Shown: in pieces, positions 1 through 10,308 of the stretch
How positions within the stretch are numbered: position 1 is the stretch's first letter
Layout: every line of letters starts with the position of its first letter
From: CAZDAM01 sp964503595
GTDB lineage: Bacteria > Muiribacteriota > UBA6191
Direction of reading: 5' to 3'
DNA: 64,000 bases
NCBI GenBank assembly: GCA_964503595.1
Contig: CAZDAM010000002.1
Location: forward strand, 1 to 64,000
Translations under genes and position numbers: made by a program
Notes under the pieces: model-generated
The model's database searches: none
What the model was told of the DNA's origin: nothing
The model's input: only the letters and a program-made list of their open reading frames with translations

Positions 1-2
1 GT

Positions 3-65
3 GATGAGCCTATGGTCAGAGAAGAAATTGACTCTGCCATTGCCCGTGTCAAAAGTCGGATGTAA
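3..65 (+). CDS. C-terminal end of an unidentified protein (partial)
   Basis: An open frame enters from the left edge and stops at TAA 63-65. Only the last 20 residues are visible; they are charged and helical looking and end in KSRM. Too little is present to name a family. It is read in the same direction as rpiB, which has its own promoter-like sequence about 40 bases further on. Confidence 0.4.
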   Translation, partial: DEPMVREEIDSAIARVKSRM

Positions 66-106
66 GACCTCAAAAACGGATTTTGACCCCCTGCCGGAAA
101 AGCTCC

Positions 107-134
107 TTTACAAGCGCTCACAATGTGATAATAT
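107..134 (+). promoter_or_regulatory. Candidate sigma-70 promoter for rpiB-upp-metK
   Basis: A -35-like TTTACA (107-112) and a -10-like TAATAT (129-134) are separated by 16 bases. Transcription would begin near 141, which makes ATG 144 almost leaderless and favours ATG 162 as the rpiB start. Assigned by eye only. Confidence 0.45.
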
Positions 135-161
135 GGCCCCGCCATGCCGAACAATGCGCCG

Positions 162-1222
<1,061 letters not shown>

Positions 1223-1233
1223 TGGAGGAACCT

Positions 1234-2415
1234 GTGAGTAAGCGTTTTCTGTTTTCATCTGAGTCCGTAACAGAAGGACACCCTGATAAACTGGCCGATC
1301 AGATTTCTGATGCCGTCCTGGATGCCATCATGGCCGTAGACCCGAATGGCCGGGTTGCCTGTGAAACCGCTGTAACCACGGGTATGGTTCTGGTTATGGG
1401 CGAAATCACCACAGACTGCTATGTGGACGTGCCTAAACTGGTCCGGGAAACTGTCAAGGAAATCGGCTACACCGATGCTTCCTTTGGTCTGGATTACAAG
1501 TCCTGCGCAGTTCTGGCCAGCATTGACGAGCAGTCTCCGGATATCTCCCAAGGTGTTACCCAAGCGCTGGAGGCCCGCTCCAACTCCGAAGACCGCTATG
1601 ATGAAATCGGTGCCGGAGATCAGGGCATGATGTTTGGCTATGCCTGCAACGAAACCCCCGAGCTGATGCCACTCCCCATCACTCTGGCCCACAAACTGAC
1701 CCGCCGCCTGGCTGAAATGCGCAGACGAAAATCTCTTCGCTATCTGCGCCCGGATGGCAAAGCCCAAGTCACCGTTGAGTATGTGGATGGAAAACCACTG
1801 AGAGTCGAAAATGTGGTGATTTCCACTCAGCATGATGAAGAAATCGGCCAGGATGAGCTGCGGGAAGATATTATCCGCCAGGTGATTGAGCCCGTCATTC
1901 CTGTCGAAATGCGTGATTCCAGTACGAAGATCTACGTGAATCCAACCGGGCGTTTTGTCATTGGCGGTCCTCACGGAGATGCCGGTCTGACCGGTCGCAA
2001 AATCATCGTGGATACCTACGGCGGAATGGGACGTCATGGCGGCGGAGCCTTCTCCGGCAAGGATTGCACCAAGGTTGATCGCAGTGCTGCCTATGCTGCC
2101 CGCTATGTCGCCAAGAATATGGTTGCTGCTGGCCTTGCTGATCGAATTGAAGTTCAGGTCGCCTACGCCATTGGGGTTTCCAGGCCTATGTCCATTCTCG
2201 TGGACTCCTTTGGAACCGGTCGCCTGGATGATGAAAAACTCTCCGAAATCGTCGCCAAGGAGTTTGATCTGCGTCCGGCTGCCATCATCGATAATCTGCG
2301 TCTGCGCCGCCCTATCTACCGCCAGACTGCCGCTTACGGACACTTTGGCCGCAATGATCTGGACCTTCCCTGGGAAGCCACCGACAAGGTTGAAGCTCTG
2401 AAAAAATACCTCTAA
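1234..2415 (+). CDS. metK: S-adenosylmethionine synthetase
   Basis: Forms S-adenosylmethionine from methionine and ATP. GHPDK (15-19) and the hallmark [12 protein letters not shown] (126-137) are intact, followed by the glycine-rich GGGAFSGKD region. I place the start at GTG 1234, four codons after ATG 1222: GGAGG at 1224-1228 is spaced 5 bases from GTG, and [19 protein letters not shown] is the usual N-terminus. Length 393 aa, normal for the family. Last gene of the rpiB-upp-metK unit; a terminator follows 27 bases after the stop. Confidence 0.96.
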   Translation: MSKRFLFSSESVTEGHPDKLADQISDAVLDAIMAVDPNGRVACETAVTTGMVLVMGEITTDCYVDVPKLVRETVKEIGYTDASFGLDYKSCAVLASIDEQSPDISQGVTQALEARSNSEDRYDEIGAGDQGMMFGYACNETPELMPLPITLAHKLTRRLAEMRRRKSLRYLRPDGKAQVTVEYVDGKPLRVENVVISTQHDEEIGQDELREDIIRQVIEPVIPVEMRDSSTKIYVNPTGRFVIGGPHGDAGLTGRKIIVDTYGGMGRHGGGAFSGKDCTKVDRSAAYAARYVAKNMVAAGLADRIEVQVAYAIGVSRPMSILVDSFGTGRLDDEKLSEIVAKEFDLRPAAIIDNLRLRRPIYRQTAAYGHFGRNDLDLPWEATDKVEALKKYL

Positions 2416-2442
2416 GCCGCTCCATTTTCAGGCTGATGTCAG

Positions 2443-2470
2443 GGGCCGGATTTCCCGGCCCTTTTATTTT
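2443..2470 (+). terminator. Rho-independent terminator after metK
   Basis: Perfect 7-bp stem GGGCCGG (2443-2449) / CCGGCCC (2455-2461) with a 5-base loop, followed by a T-rich tract CTTTTATTTT. It closes the rpiB-upp-metK transcript. The following stretch to 2590 has no gene. Confidence 0.85.
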
Positions 2471-2597
2471 CTACATATCTTTATCAAAAAGACCCTGTTT
2501 TGTCACATTAAGGCAAACTTCTTTGAAGATATTTTCCCAGAGTCTGAGCCCTTTTGCCTTCCTTTTCCGAATTTTCTGGTTGAAAGGAGGAAATGCC

Positions 2598-3284
2598 ATG
2601 ATTCAAACCGGAAAACACATACTGACTCTGATGGGTCTGACGTTCCTCAGCGTATCCAAGGGAGAAGCAGCCCGCAACAGCTGGTACGGCCCCAGTGGCC
2701 TGATGAGTATTCCAACCCCTGAAGTCGTAAGGGAAAGAGAGGAAAGCCTGTCCACCTGGTATACCTTTGGTGGTGGAGACAATCACATGGGGCTTGCCGC
2801 CAGCTTTGCCCTGGCTCCAACCCTGGAATTCTCATTTGCCGATGACATCAATTCCAACCGCCGGGGAGGAGCCTCATCGATCCTCTCCGTGAAGTATTCT
2901 CCCAGCGCAGATTTTGCTTTTGGCTACATGCACGATCGCCAGAGCCAATACCGGGATATCCTCTATGGGGTCATGAGTGCTCCCTCCCGCAATGTCTACC
3001 TTGGCGCCGGACTGACTCTGGGTTCAGGAACAAGGGCCGTTCTGGGAAACTACAGCAGCAATTCCCTTTCTGTCAGCCGCGCCTTTGCCATGGCTGGGGC
3101 AAGAATGGATCTGAGCAGCCTCATTCCAGCCCTTGAGGGCAGAATGGAGTTCAACGGAGACACCACCCTGTTCGGCCTCAACTGGACAGCCGACAATTTT
3201 GTCGACTTCGGGCTCGATTACATGATGGAAGACGATTTCACCAAGGATGACCGCTTCGTGGCCTCCTGCAATCTCAAATTTTAA
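2598..3284 (+). CDS. Secreted YjbH-like beta-barrel protein
   Basis: The open frame extends upstream to 2436, but AAAGGAGG at 2583-2590 fixes the start at ATG 2598, giving 228 aa with a hydrophobic signal-like N-terminus ending near GEAA. After it comes GPSGLMSIPTP, a motif seen at the start of YjbH-type and related outer-membrane proteins. The rest alternates polar and aromatic/glycine residues (for example LGAGLTLGSGT, FGLNWTADNFVDFGLDY) and ends in Phe, as beta-barrels often do. Function unknown; probably an outer-membrane component. Followed 18 bases later by another secreted protein, so likely co-transcribed. Confidence 0.7.
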   Translation: MIQTGKHILTLMGLTFLSVSKGEAARNSWYGPSGLMSIPTPEVVREREESLSTWYTFGGGDNHMGLAASFALAPTLEFSFADDINSNRRGGASSILSVKYSPSADFAFGYMHDRQSQYRDILYGVMSAPSRNVYLGAGLTLGSGTRAVLGNYSSNSLSVSRAFAMAGARMDLSSLIPALEGRMEFNGDTTLFGLNWTADNFVDFGLDYMMEDDFTKDDRFVASCNLKF

Positions 3285-3302
3285 GTTCAAGGAGAACCTC
3301 TT

Positions 3303-3806
3303 ATGCTAAAGACCAGATTTATCGGACTTTTTTTAAGCCTTGGAGTGGTGACGGTTCAGGCGGAAGGTTTTGCCGATTTCATGATAGCACCGGCCCCCGG
3401 CACCTCCCAGAAAAGCCTTCAGGAACCAGTGAAGGAGTCCTTCAGCCAGCCTGTTCCATCCAGACGCCAAGCCGTCCAGCCACGGCAACCAGCAGGAAGT
3501 TTCCCGCTCCAGACTAATCCGCCAGCTTCGATTCCCCAGATGCGACAGCCCTCACCAGCAACCGCCACAACTGCTTCTCTACGCTATATGGGACGCTTTC
3601 ATCCCATGAGTGAAAACCTGAATATCGATCCAGGACTGATTTCCCGCTGGAGCCAGAAAAGCCCCTCCGTGCAGAAGCAGTCTTCAAAAGCTCCTCAGCA
3701 GCCCCGGATTCCCGCCACACAAGCTGATCAGCCCCGGCAAAATCAAATCAAGCCTTCCCATCCCAGCATGAACCATCTGCCCCCCTGGCAGCGTCCCATC
3801 CGCTGA
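3303..3806 (+). CDS. Secreted Pro/Gln/Ser-rich protein of unknown function
   Basis: 167 aa with a signal peptide (hydrophobic residues about 5-18, cleavage probably after VQAEG or before). The mature part is low-complexity, rich in Pro, Gln, Ser and Arg, with repeated QP and RQP pairs, and is likely disordered. AAGGAG precedes ATG 3303. It follows the putative beta-barrel gene closely and may be a periplasmic partner. No family recognised. Ends one base before the convergent zinc-ribbon gene. Confidence 0.6.
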   Translation: MLKTRFIGLFLSLGVVTVQAEGFADFMIAPAPGTSQKSLQEPVKESFSQPVPSRRQAVQPRQPAGSFPLQTNPPASIPQMRQPSPATATTASLRYMGRFHPMSENLNIDPGLISRWSQKSPSVQKQSSKAPQQPRIPATQADQPRQNQIKPSHPSMNHLPPWQRPIR

Positions 3807-3807
3807 G

Positions 3808-3969
3808 TCACTGCTGTTTTTTGACCGAAACACTGATTTCGGAATAACAGTTAGGGCAGACAATCAGCCCTCTGACAGCTTCAATCTCGGTCACCCGGTG
3901 ATTGAAGCTGTCCCCGCAGATGGGGCATTTCCAGAGCTTGAAGATTCTTGGTTCTTCTTTCTTATCCAC
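3808..3969 (-). CDS. Small zinc-ribbon protein (53 aa)
   Basis: A 53-residue frame with two CxxC knuckles: CPIC at residues 15-18 and CPNC at 38-41, the typical four-Cys zinc ribbon. GTG 3969 is preceded by AAGAAGG at a spacing of 6, and the gene begins 17 bases after the pilB stop in the same direction, so it is likely the last gene of the pilB operon. Its role is unknown; the lack of other domains suggests a structural or nucleic-acid/protein binding microprotein. Confidence 0.7.
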   Translation of the reverse strand: MDKKEEPRIFKLWKCPICGDSFNHRVTEIEAVRGLIVCPNCYSEISVSVKKQQ

Positions 3970-3985
3970 AATCAACCTTCTTCAA

Positions 3986-5707
3986 TCATTCGTCCCGGGC
4001 AGTGACCCGCAAAACTTCCTGCAACGTGGTCTGGGCCCGTACAGCCTTGGCTACTCCATCTTCCCTGAGTGTTCGCATCCCAAGCTTCTGCCCCTCGATC
4101 TTGATCTTGGATGTTGAAGACTTGGAGACCACCAGATTCCGGATCGGCTCCGAGTTTACCAGGAGTTCAGTGATACAGGTACGCCCAGCATAGCCGGAGT
4201 GCTTGCACATCGGGCAGCCCTTGCCCCTGTAGAACTGAACTCTCCCCACTTTTTCCTTGGCAATACCAAGATCCGATAACAGTCGATCAGAAACCTTCAC
4301 GGGCGATTTACATTCCGGGCAAATGCAACGCACAAGGCGCTGGGCCATAGCACCAAGAACCGCGGAAGCTACCAGAAACGGCTCGACTCCCATATCAATC
4401 AGGCGGTTCAGAGAACCGGAGGCATCATTGGTGTGCAGGGTGGAAAAAACAAGGTGACCCGTCAATGAAGCCCGAATCGCAATCTCTGCTGTCTCAAGAT
4501 CGCGAATCTCTCCCACCATGATGACATCCGGATCCTGACGTAGCATGGAGCGAAGACCGGAAGCAAAGGAGAACCCTGCCTTGTTATTGACCTGCCCCTG
4601 ATTGATGCTGGAGAGGCGATATTCCACCGGATCTTCAATCGTAATCACATTGAGCTGGGTACTGTTAATCTCTTTGAGTGCAGCATAAAGCGTAGACGTC
4701 TTTCCTGATCCTGTCGGGCCAGTAACCAGAATGATTCCGTTCGGAGCCTTGATCATCTGATAGAAGTTCTTGAGCACATAGTCATTGAATCCGAGTTCAT
4801 TAAGCGACAGCACTACTGAAGTTTTATCAAGAATCCTGAGTACGGCCTTCTCTCCATCCACACAGGGAAAGGTCGAGACCCTCAGATCCACTTCCCTTCC
4901 AGAAAGACTGACTCGGGTACGGCCATCGTGTGGAACCCGTTTTTCGGCAATATCAAGATCTGCCATGACCTTGATCCTGGAAATCAGGGGATTGGCCCAC
5001 TCCTTGCCAAGGCTCATCACCTCTTCCAGAATCCCGTCACGGCGAAACCGGACTCGAATTCCAGATTCCGTAGGTTCCACATGAATATCCGAAGCTTTGG
5101 AATTCACGGCATCCGTAATAATGCGATCTACCAGATTGATCACATTGGCTTTGGAGGTATCGTTGGAAATCGCATGGGCCTGGGATGTTTTCTGCCGACC
5201 CTGGATCGTGTCCGCCAAGGACTTCAGAGCCGACAGGTCATCCGACTTGGTCTCTTCCTCAGTGGCGCCGTAGTATTTATCAATCGCATCATTGATTTCC
5301 TGGCGGGTTGAAACCAGAGGCTTGATCTCGCAGCCGGAAGTGTCATGCAAGGCTTCAATGACGAAGGAATCCAGCGGATCCACCATGGCTACAGTTAAAG
5401 TCGTACGAACCTTCACCACCGGAAAGACCTCATACTTGCGCGCTATTTCTTCCGAAACAGCCTGAACCGCATTCTGATCCACCACATAATTGGCCAGAAT
5501 CGCATGGGGGAACCCCAGCTGGGTTTCCAGAAAATTCAGAAGCTGCTTTTCCGTGATAAAGCCTTCCCGGACAAGAGTAACCCCAAGAGTACTCCCACTC
5601 TTACGGTGAATTCTCAGGGCCTGATCCAGTTGCTGTCGGGTAATCAGACCCGCTTCAATCAGGCTCAGACCTAAAAGCTTTTTCTCGGAACGATAGCTAT
5701 CAGACAT
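3986..5707 (-). CDS. pilB: Type IV pilus assembly ATPase, PilB/GspE family
   Basis: Hexameric ATPase that powers pilus extension (or type II secretion) at the inner membrane. The N-terminal 120 residues look like an MshEN/GspE N-domain, then SASDIH-type start of the ATPase (KASDIHVEP, 204-212), Walker A GPTGSGKTS (330-338), Walker B with VGEIRD, a His box (TGHLVFSTLHTN) and a tetracysteine zinc site CICPECK...CPMCK near the end. 573 aa is a normal length. Its ATG directly follows the TAG of the upstream membrane gene. PilB is favoured over GspE because a PilT-type protein lies elsewhere in the window, but either is possible. Confidence 0.93.
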   Translation of the reverse strand: MSDSYRSEKKLLGLSLIEAGLITRQQLDQALRIHRKSGSTLGVTLVREGFITEKQLLNFLETQLGFPHAILANYVVDQNAVQAVSEEIARKYEVFPVVKVRTTLTVAMVDPLDSFVIEALHDTSGCEIKPLVSTRQEINDAIDKYYGATEEETKSDDLSALKSLADTIQGRQKTSQAHAISNDTSKANVINLVDRIITDAVNSKASDIHVEPTESGIRVRFRRDGILEEVMSLGKEWANPLISRIKVMADLDIAEKRVPHDGRTRVSLSGREVDLRVSTFPCVDGEKAVLRILDKTSVVLSLNELGFNDYVLKNFYQMIKAPNGIILVTGPTGSGKTSTLYAALKEINSTQLNVITIEDPVEYRLSSINQGQVNNKAGFSFASGLRSMLRQDPDVIMVGEIRDLETAEIAIRASLTGHLVFSTLHTNDASGSLNRLIDMGVEPFLVASAVLGAMAQRLVRCICPECKSPVKVSDRLLSDLGIAKEKVGRVQFYRGKGCPMCKHSGYAGRTCITELLVNSEPIRNLVVSKSSTSKIKIEGQKLGMRTLREDGVAKAVRAQTTLQEVLRVTARDE

Positions 5708-7549
5708 CTAGACCATCCTGCGTATATAGCGAAATATCCATTCCACACTCATCAAAAGGGACAGAACAAGCAAAAGCCAGGTACTGGCCTGAAGGCTCCA
5801 CTGAGATTCCACAACTCTGAATTCTTCGGCCAGAATCCTTCCCGGAACCAGCCCCAGGGGCTCTTTACCATCTTTCATTTCCAGGATCTCCCCCCCCGTA
5901 TCCTTGATAAAACTCTGAAAACTGCTCTTTTCTTCACGGGTCAGAGTAAATTCACCACGAGAAGGCTGAACCAGCAAAGGTGCCTGCATCAGAATTCTGC
6001 CCTGTTTCTGGACCTTAAAGAGGTAGGCTCCTGAAGGAAGAGATTTTTTCCATCTCCCAGCAATGATCTCGGTCTCTTCTGCTTCCTCTTCTCCTGCTTT
6101 CTGAATCGTGATCCGGGCATCTTCCGGAGCATGGAGCCCCCATTCCGCCAGATCTCCTTCCTGAACCAGGCGAGGACCTTCCATGGATGCTGCTCCCACC
6201 TGCCCGCCCTGAATCAGCCAGATAGCAACGGATGGGATCAGACGTCGGGCCAGACCGCGGATTTCTTCCTGCATTCCCCGCTGCCACTGAAGTCTACGCA
6301 CGACCGAACCGATGAAAAATGCAGCACTGCGATTCTGCCAGCGACCAGCAAGGGCAAGGGGATATTCTTCCCCTGATATCTTCTGGGCCAAAAGCGGGGC
6401 CAGACTTTCGGTTGCCTTCATTCCAAAGGGCAATTCCAGCCCTGGAAGAGCTGCCAGAAGCTCTTCCGGCTGCCCATACCCACCAAAAAGCAAATCCTCA
6501 AAAGCAGGAATATGCGAATGGACCCAGCGCCAGTCTCCCTGACTATCTGCAATTCCAAACGCTTCGGGAGCACCATCAAAATCCAGCCCTCCCGGCTTCT
6601 CAACACAAAAAATCACCGGACCTTTATGAGTCTTGAGAAACTGCTGGATCTGACTCGGCTCAAGCTCCCATAACACCAGCAGATCCGATGGCTCCGGGGC
6701 CTGATTCAGCCCCAGATACACTGCACTTACCCGAAGCGATGGTTCTTCAGACAGCTGCCTAAGCCAGAAACCGGTATCCGCACTGGGAGCCCGTGCAATC
6801 AGACTGACCCTGGCAGGCTCGGAACGAATCAGAGTCAAAGCCCTGACTTCAGTCCCATCAGCCTGAATCTGAATCGTCTGAAGACCGCTTTTTTCCGCCT
6901 TCAGTGAAACTTCAAACTGCCCCTGTCCCTGACTCAGGGATCGGACATCCGAGAAAAGGTCCTGATCGGAAAAGCCCCAGTGAAGAGTCAGTTCATTCTG
7001 TTCTTTCGGCCAGTGCAAGGTTTCAAAGACCAGGGACAGAACCTGATCCTGATACGCGGAATCAGGAAAGGAAAGCACCCGAATTCCCGGTGTTTCTCCT
7101 ACATCCCTTGCAAAATGAAGGGCATAGACCGGGACCCCCGGATGGGGGACTCCCGCGTGAAAGCCATCCGCATCAGTTGCCAGAAAAACAGCCCGACTGC
7201 CTTCCGCCTCACTCGCCAGCTGCCCCCATCCTCCCAATTCCAGAAGCCCCTGGCGGCGAACCTGCCCATAACGGGAAAGAGCATCATGAAGCTTGTGAAT
7301 CCAGAGGTTTTTTTGGGAATCGTCCTGCCACTGCATGGATGCAGTATCATCGACAACCAGAAGAAAATCTGGCCGGCTGAAACTGCGTACACTGGTATTC
7401 AGAACGGGACTTTTCAAAAGAAAAAGAATACTGGCCAGAAGCAGAATTTTGAGAGCCAGACTCAGACGTACTTCCCAGCTTGAACCGGCCAGGTTTTTCG
7501 CCTCAATCAGATACCATAAAAACAAAGCAACCGCGATTCCAAAAAGCAT
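5708..7549 (-). CDS. BatA/vWA-like membrane protein
   Basis: 613 aa. Two hydrophobic helices at the N-terminus (about 1-17 and 28-48) are followed by a von Willebrand A-like start with VVDDTASMQ, a MIDAS-type motif with Thr in place of the usual first Ser. A long periplasmic-type region with beta-rich sequence follows, and the end is a transmembrane helix plus SVEWIFRYIRR, resembling the EWxxRR tail of BatA/glutamine-amidotransferase-like membrane proteins. Family assignment is by these end motifs. It is flanked by an outer-membrane-like protein and pilB, all in one direction with 0-23 base gaps, suggesting an envelope-linked operon. Function not established. Confidence 0.6.
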   Translation of the reverse strand: MLFGIAVALFLWYLIEAKNLAGSSWEVRLSLALKILLLASILFLLKSPVLNTSVRSFSRPDFLLVVDDTASMQWQDDSQKNLWIHKLHDALSRYGQVRRQGLLELGGWGQLASEAEGSRAVFLATDADGFHAGVPHPGVPVYALHFARDVGETPGIRVLSFPDSAYQDQVLSLVFETLHWPKEQNELTLHWGFSDQDLFSDVRSLSQGQGQFEVSLKAEKSGLQTIQIQADGTEVRALTLIRSEPARVSLIARAPSADTGFWLRQLSEEPSLRVSAVYLGLNQAPEPSDLLVLWELEPSQIQQFLKTHKGPVIFCVEKPGGLDFDGAPEAFGIADSQGDWRWVHSHIPAFEDLLFGGYGQPEELLAALPGLELPFGMKATESLAPLLAQKISGEEYPLALAGRWQNRSAAFFIGSVVRRLQWQRGMQEEIRGLARRLIPSVAIWLIQGGQVGAASMEGPRLVQEGDLAEWGLHAPEDARITIQKAGEEEAEETEIIAGRWKKSLPSGAYLFKVQKQGRILMQAPLLVQPSRGEFTLTREEKSSFQSFIKDTGGEILEMKDGKEPLGLVPGRILAEEFRVVESQWSLQASTWLLLVLSLLMSVEWIFRYIRRMV

Positions 7550-7572
7550 TTGCTCAGTTTAGTGGTTTTGGC

Positions 7573-9144
7573 CTAGAAGCGAAAGTCAACACTCAGATAA
7601 GAGCCGCGAAAATCCTGATCAATCTTGACCGGTGTCAGAGTATCCCGATCTGCATAAACCTTGTGATCATAGACCCTGTAGCCTAGACCCACCGTCCATT
7701 CCCTGGACTGAAAGGGACCAGTATCAAACCAGTTATGCCGGATTTCCACTCCGCCTTCCAGGTTGTTGGTATCAACCCCTGACATACGAAAACGGGACAA
7801 AACTGCATCGGCCTTGAACTTCCAGTTATCCATGGGAAGATACACTCCCCGGATCCCGGCAACCGGAGCCAGTGAAGTCTGACTCCATCCCACCCGACGG
7901 GAACCATCCCTCAGCTTCAACTGGTTTTCCGTAATTCTGAGTCCTCCAAAAAGCTCCAGCTGTCCGTCATTGCGACTGAAAACATTATGCCGCCCCTTCA
8001 AAGTCACATGATCAAATGTCCCCCAGACATCAGCCCCCAGAGGAAACAGGGTATTTTTCACCTGAGTCCTCGTGGTAAAGCGGCTTTGAAAGGCATGGTG
8101 AAGATACTCAAATTCCAATGGATGCCGGCCCGGCCTTAAATCCGCCTGTACTCGCAAAATCTCAGGATCAAGATCCCGAAACCCGGCGGAATTGACTTCT
8201 CCACGGGTCTCATCACCAAAAAACCAGGTCATTTCAAAACGGCTCAGAATTTTCCATTTTTCCCTTTCTTCCGGAAACAGAGATTCTCCCGGCTGGATCC
8301 GGACTTCCTCCTGCTCGGAGCTTTCCCCAAACCAGTCTTTCTGGAATTTCTGATGCTCAGAATGATTCAGGCGCAGATGATCGCGCTCCAGACGAAAGGT
8401 AAACGGGATCGAGGCTGGCGGCGGCAGGACCCTGCCGGTTTTGCGATCCCAGCTTCGAATTGCAGTGATTTCTCCCAGAGTGTTGTAATGGATCTCAAGA
8501 AAACCCCGCCAGTTCTGCACAATATCGCGACTGACCGGCTGAGAATAAATCCGCCCGCCCAACTCCAGTTTTTCCCCGGTGTGCCGATTCCAGGCAGCCC
8601 TGGTATGAATAAGGCCTTGAATCGTGTACTCCGTTTTGATCCGAAAATCTCTGGTTTCGCTCCAACGAACAATCCGATCCCGGGTGAAATTTTCATCCGC
8701 AAAGATAATCGCATCCCAGTCAATCGGCATCAAAGGGAGCTCTTCATCCTCAACATCATAATTTTCCAAGGCCTCGATGCGGGCTTCATCCAGATAGACT
8801 TCCCCCCGAAGCTCTCCGTCTTTCTTGAAGAAACGCTGGCTTTTCAGGCTGCCGTCGAAATCATAGCGCAGAACCTGGAGATTCCCGGAATCCTCCCATC
8901 TCTCTTCGATCACATCTTCCTGGCTGACCAGATCCGGATTTTCCACCGGTTCAAAGGTATAGCGATCCAGAATCCAGCTCCTGCCAGGTTGACCCTGTTC
9001 ATAAAGAGTCTGAATCCGGTAGTTTAAGGAAATCCGGGTATGCCGGATCTCACCGGCCTTTAAAGGTCGGCGCCAGGGCTCCTGCTCAGCCCTTGCCAGA
9101 TGGCTGAACAGCAGAAAAATCAGACCAAGACAGATCCTTTGCAC
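7573..9144 (-). CDS. Secreted outer-membrane-like protein (523 aa)
   Basis: Begins with a clear signal peptide (MQRICLGLIFLLFSHLARAEQ). The N-terminal half is charged, with MORN-like phrases such as LRYDFDGSLKSQRFFKKDGEL, where text resembles toxin/antitoxin-repeat MORN variants. The C-terminal half alternates aromatic and polar residues and ends in SVDFRF, typical of a beta-barrel end. Probably a periplasmic domain plus an outer-membrane barrel. It heads the run leading to the vWA-like gene, pilB and the small zinc ribbon. No family named. Confidence 0.6.
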   Translation of the reverse strand: MQRICLGLIFLLFSHLARAEQEPWRRPLKAGEIRHTRISLNYRIQTLYEQGQPGRSWILDRYTFEPVENPDLVSQEDVIEERWEDSGNLQVLRYDFDGSLKSQRFFKKDGELRGEVYLDEARIEALENYDVEDEELPLMPIDWDAIIFADENFTRDRIVRWSETRDFRIKTEYTIQGLIHTRAAWNRHTGEKLELGGRIYSQPVSRDIVQNWRGFLEIHYNTLGEITAIRSWDRKTGRVLPPPASIPFTFRLERDHLRLNHSEHQKFQKDWFGESSEQEEVRIQPGESLFPEEREKWKILSRFEMTWFFGDETRGEVNSAGFRDLDPEILRVQADLRPGRHPLEFEYLHHAFQSRFTTRTQVKNTLFPLGADVWGTFDHVTLKGRHNVFSRNDGQLELFGGLRITENQLKLRDGSRRVGWSQTSLAPVAGIRGVYLPMDNWKFKADAVLSRFRMSGVDTNNLEGGVEIRHNWFDTGPFQSREWTVGLGYRVYDHKVYADRDTLTPVKIDQDFRGSYLSVDFRF

Positions 9145-9189
9145 GACAAAACTATCGTCCCTTCCTGGGAATTTGATAATAAGGCTGAG

Positions 9190-9324
9190 TCAGGCGGCTT
9201 TTGCCTGAGGATAGGGCTGGCGATGGCCACACTGAATGCATACAAGCTCGGTTGCCTGCAAACGACGCATTCCTCTGGCATTGGATTTGATCATACTTCC
9301 CTTGCGACACTCAGGACAGTGCAT
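9190..9324 (-). CDS. Small zinc-ribbon protein (44 aa)
   Basis: A 44-residue frame with CPEC (residues 3-6) and CIQCGH (29-34), a four-Cys zinc knuckle. AAAGGA sits 5 bases before ATG 9324. It lies 45 bases upstream of the 523-aa outer-membrane-like gene on the same strand and may start that operon. No other domain is visible. Small, but the paired cysteine motifs and ribosome binding site support it as real. Confidence 0.6.
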   Translation of the reverse strand: MHCPECRKGSMIKSNARGMRRLQATELVCIQCGHRQPYPQAKAA

Positions 9325-9396
9325 AGCAATCCTTTCGTTTCCCTTTTGATGCGGGTATCATGATCGCGAATCGGTACCTGACACGGTGGTTCCTTA

Positions 9397-10308
9397 GTGA
9401 TGATGAAAACTGTTTTGAAGTGGCTGGCATTTGTTGTCCTGGGCGCACTGATTTTGTGGCTCTTGGGACAAAAAGCCCTCGCCACAGAAGAGGCCTACAT
9501 GCGTCAGGTTGTCCTGAAAAGCAGCCAGGATGTAGCCTTTCTGACCGCCCGTCACGCTGTGGACACCCTCAAGCAGACGGAAAGCCAGATTGCCGGTCTT
9601 GCGCGGGCCCTGATCCGTGAAAACCCTTCCGCAGACCGTATTCACGAACTCCTGAGAATTCATTTCGGCGCCCACCCCTGTGTTGTTGGTGTCCGCTTCT
9701 TCCCCAATACAACAAACCCTGCCGAAATCGCCTTCAGAAATGCCGCCTCCGGTTTTGGCACCGATCTTCTTCTCCCCAGAAAAAGCCCGGAAAACATCCA
9801 GTCCCTGCTGGCCCATCCGTCTCCACCAGCAACAACCCAGAACATCAAGAATGAATCCTTTGCCTACCTGATGCTTCCGGTGAAAGAGCTCAGGGAGAAT
9901 CTCTATCTGGGAATGATCGAAGCTCAGGTTTCCATGAGCCGGCTCTTCAGCCCGGCCCAGGAACTTGCTTCAAGACGGGATGGAGAGCTTCTGCTTTTAG
10001 ATGGCCAGGGAACCATCATTCTTCCCAAGGATCAGGGTTTCAGCTTTGAAGAAGACGAGCTTAAAACCATTCGGGATGAGCGCTATGGAGGCTTTATCCG
10101 CAAAGGAGCTGCTCAGGGTGAAATGGTCTCCTTCTGTACTCTGAATCTTCTGGGCACCGGTCCCCTTCCAGATATGGCTGTCCTAAGCCTGGGAGATCCG
10201 GAAATCGTCAAGAAATTCGTCGAGCGCATGCGTCTGAATCTGGGCATTCTGATGAGCTTCGGCCTGCTTTTAGTCATGTATCTGGGAAGACTGGTTTTCT
10301 TTCGGTGA
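9397..10308 (+). CDS. Membrane-anchored Cache-like sensor domain without an output domain
   Basis: 303 aa with one transmembrane helix at each end (about 8-24 and 278-300) and a roughly 250-residue periplasmic domain between. The stretch after the first helix is a long helix (AYMRQVVLKSSQDVAFLTAR), then segments such as RIHFGAHPCVVGVRFFPN and LLLLDGQGTIILPKD that look like Cache-type ligand domains of chemoreceptors. Nothing follows the second helix, so a signalling domain is missing. Start is GTG 9397, ATG 9400 or ATG 9403; none has a good ribosome binding site. The gene overlaps the next by 4 bases, so a shared role with the glycosidase-like protein is likely. Confidence 0.55.
   Translation: MMMKTVLKWLAFVVLGALILWLLGQKALATEEAYMRQVVLKSSQDVAFLTARHAVDTLKQTESQIAGLARALIRENPSADRIHELLRIHFGAHPCVVGVRFFPNTTNPAEIAFRNAASGFGTDLLLPRKSPENIQSLLAHPSPPATTQNIKNESFAYLMLPVKELRENLYLGMIEAQVSMSRLFSPAQELASRRDGELLLLDGQGTIILPKDQGFSFEEDELKTIRDERYGGFIRKGAAQGEMVSFCTLNLLGTGPLPDMAVLSLGDPEIVKKFVERMRLNLGILMSFGLLLVMYLGRLVFFR

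Noticed and set aside
1255..2343. 362-codon frame on the minus strand opposite metK
   Set aside because: It is fully antisense to a clear metK, has no family motif and no ribosome binding site.
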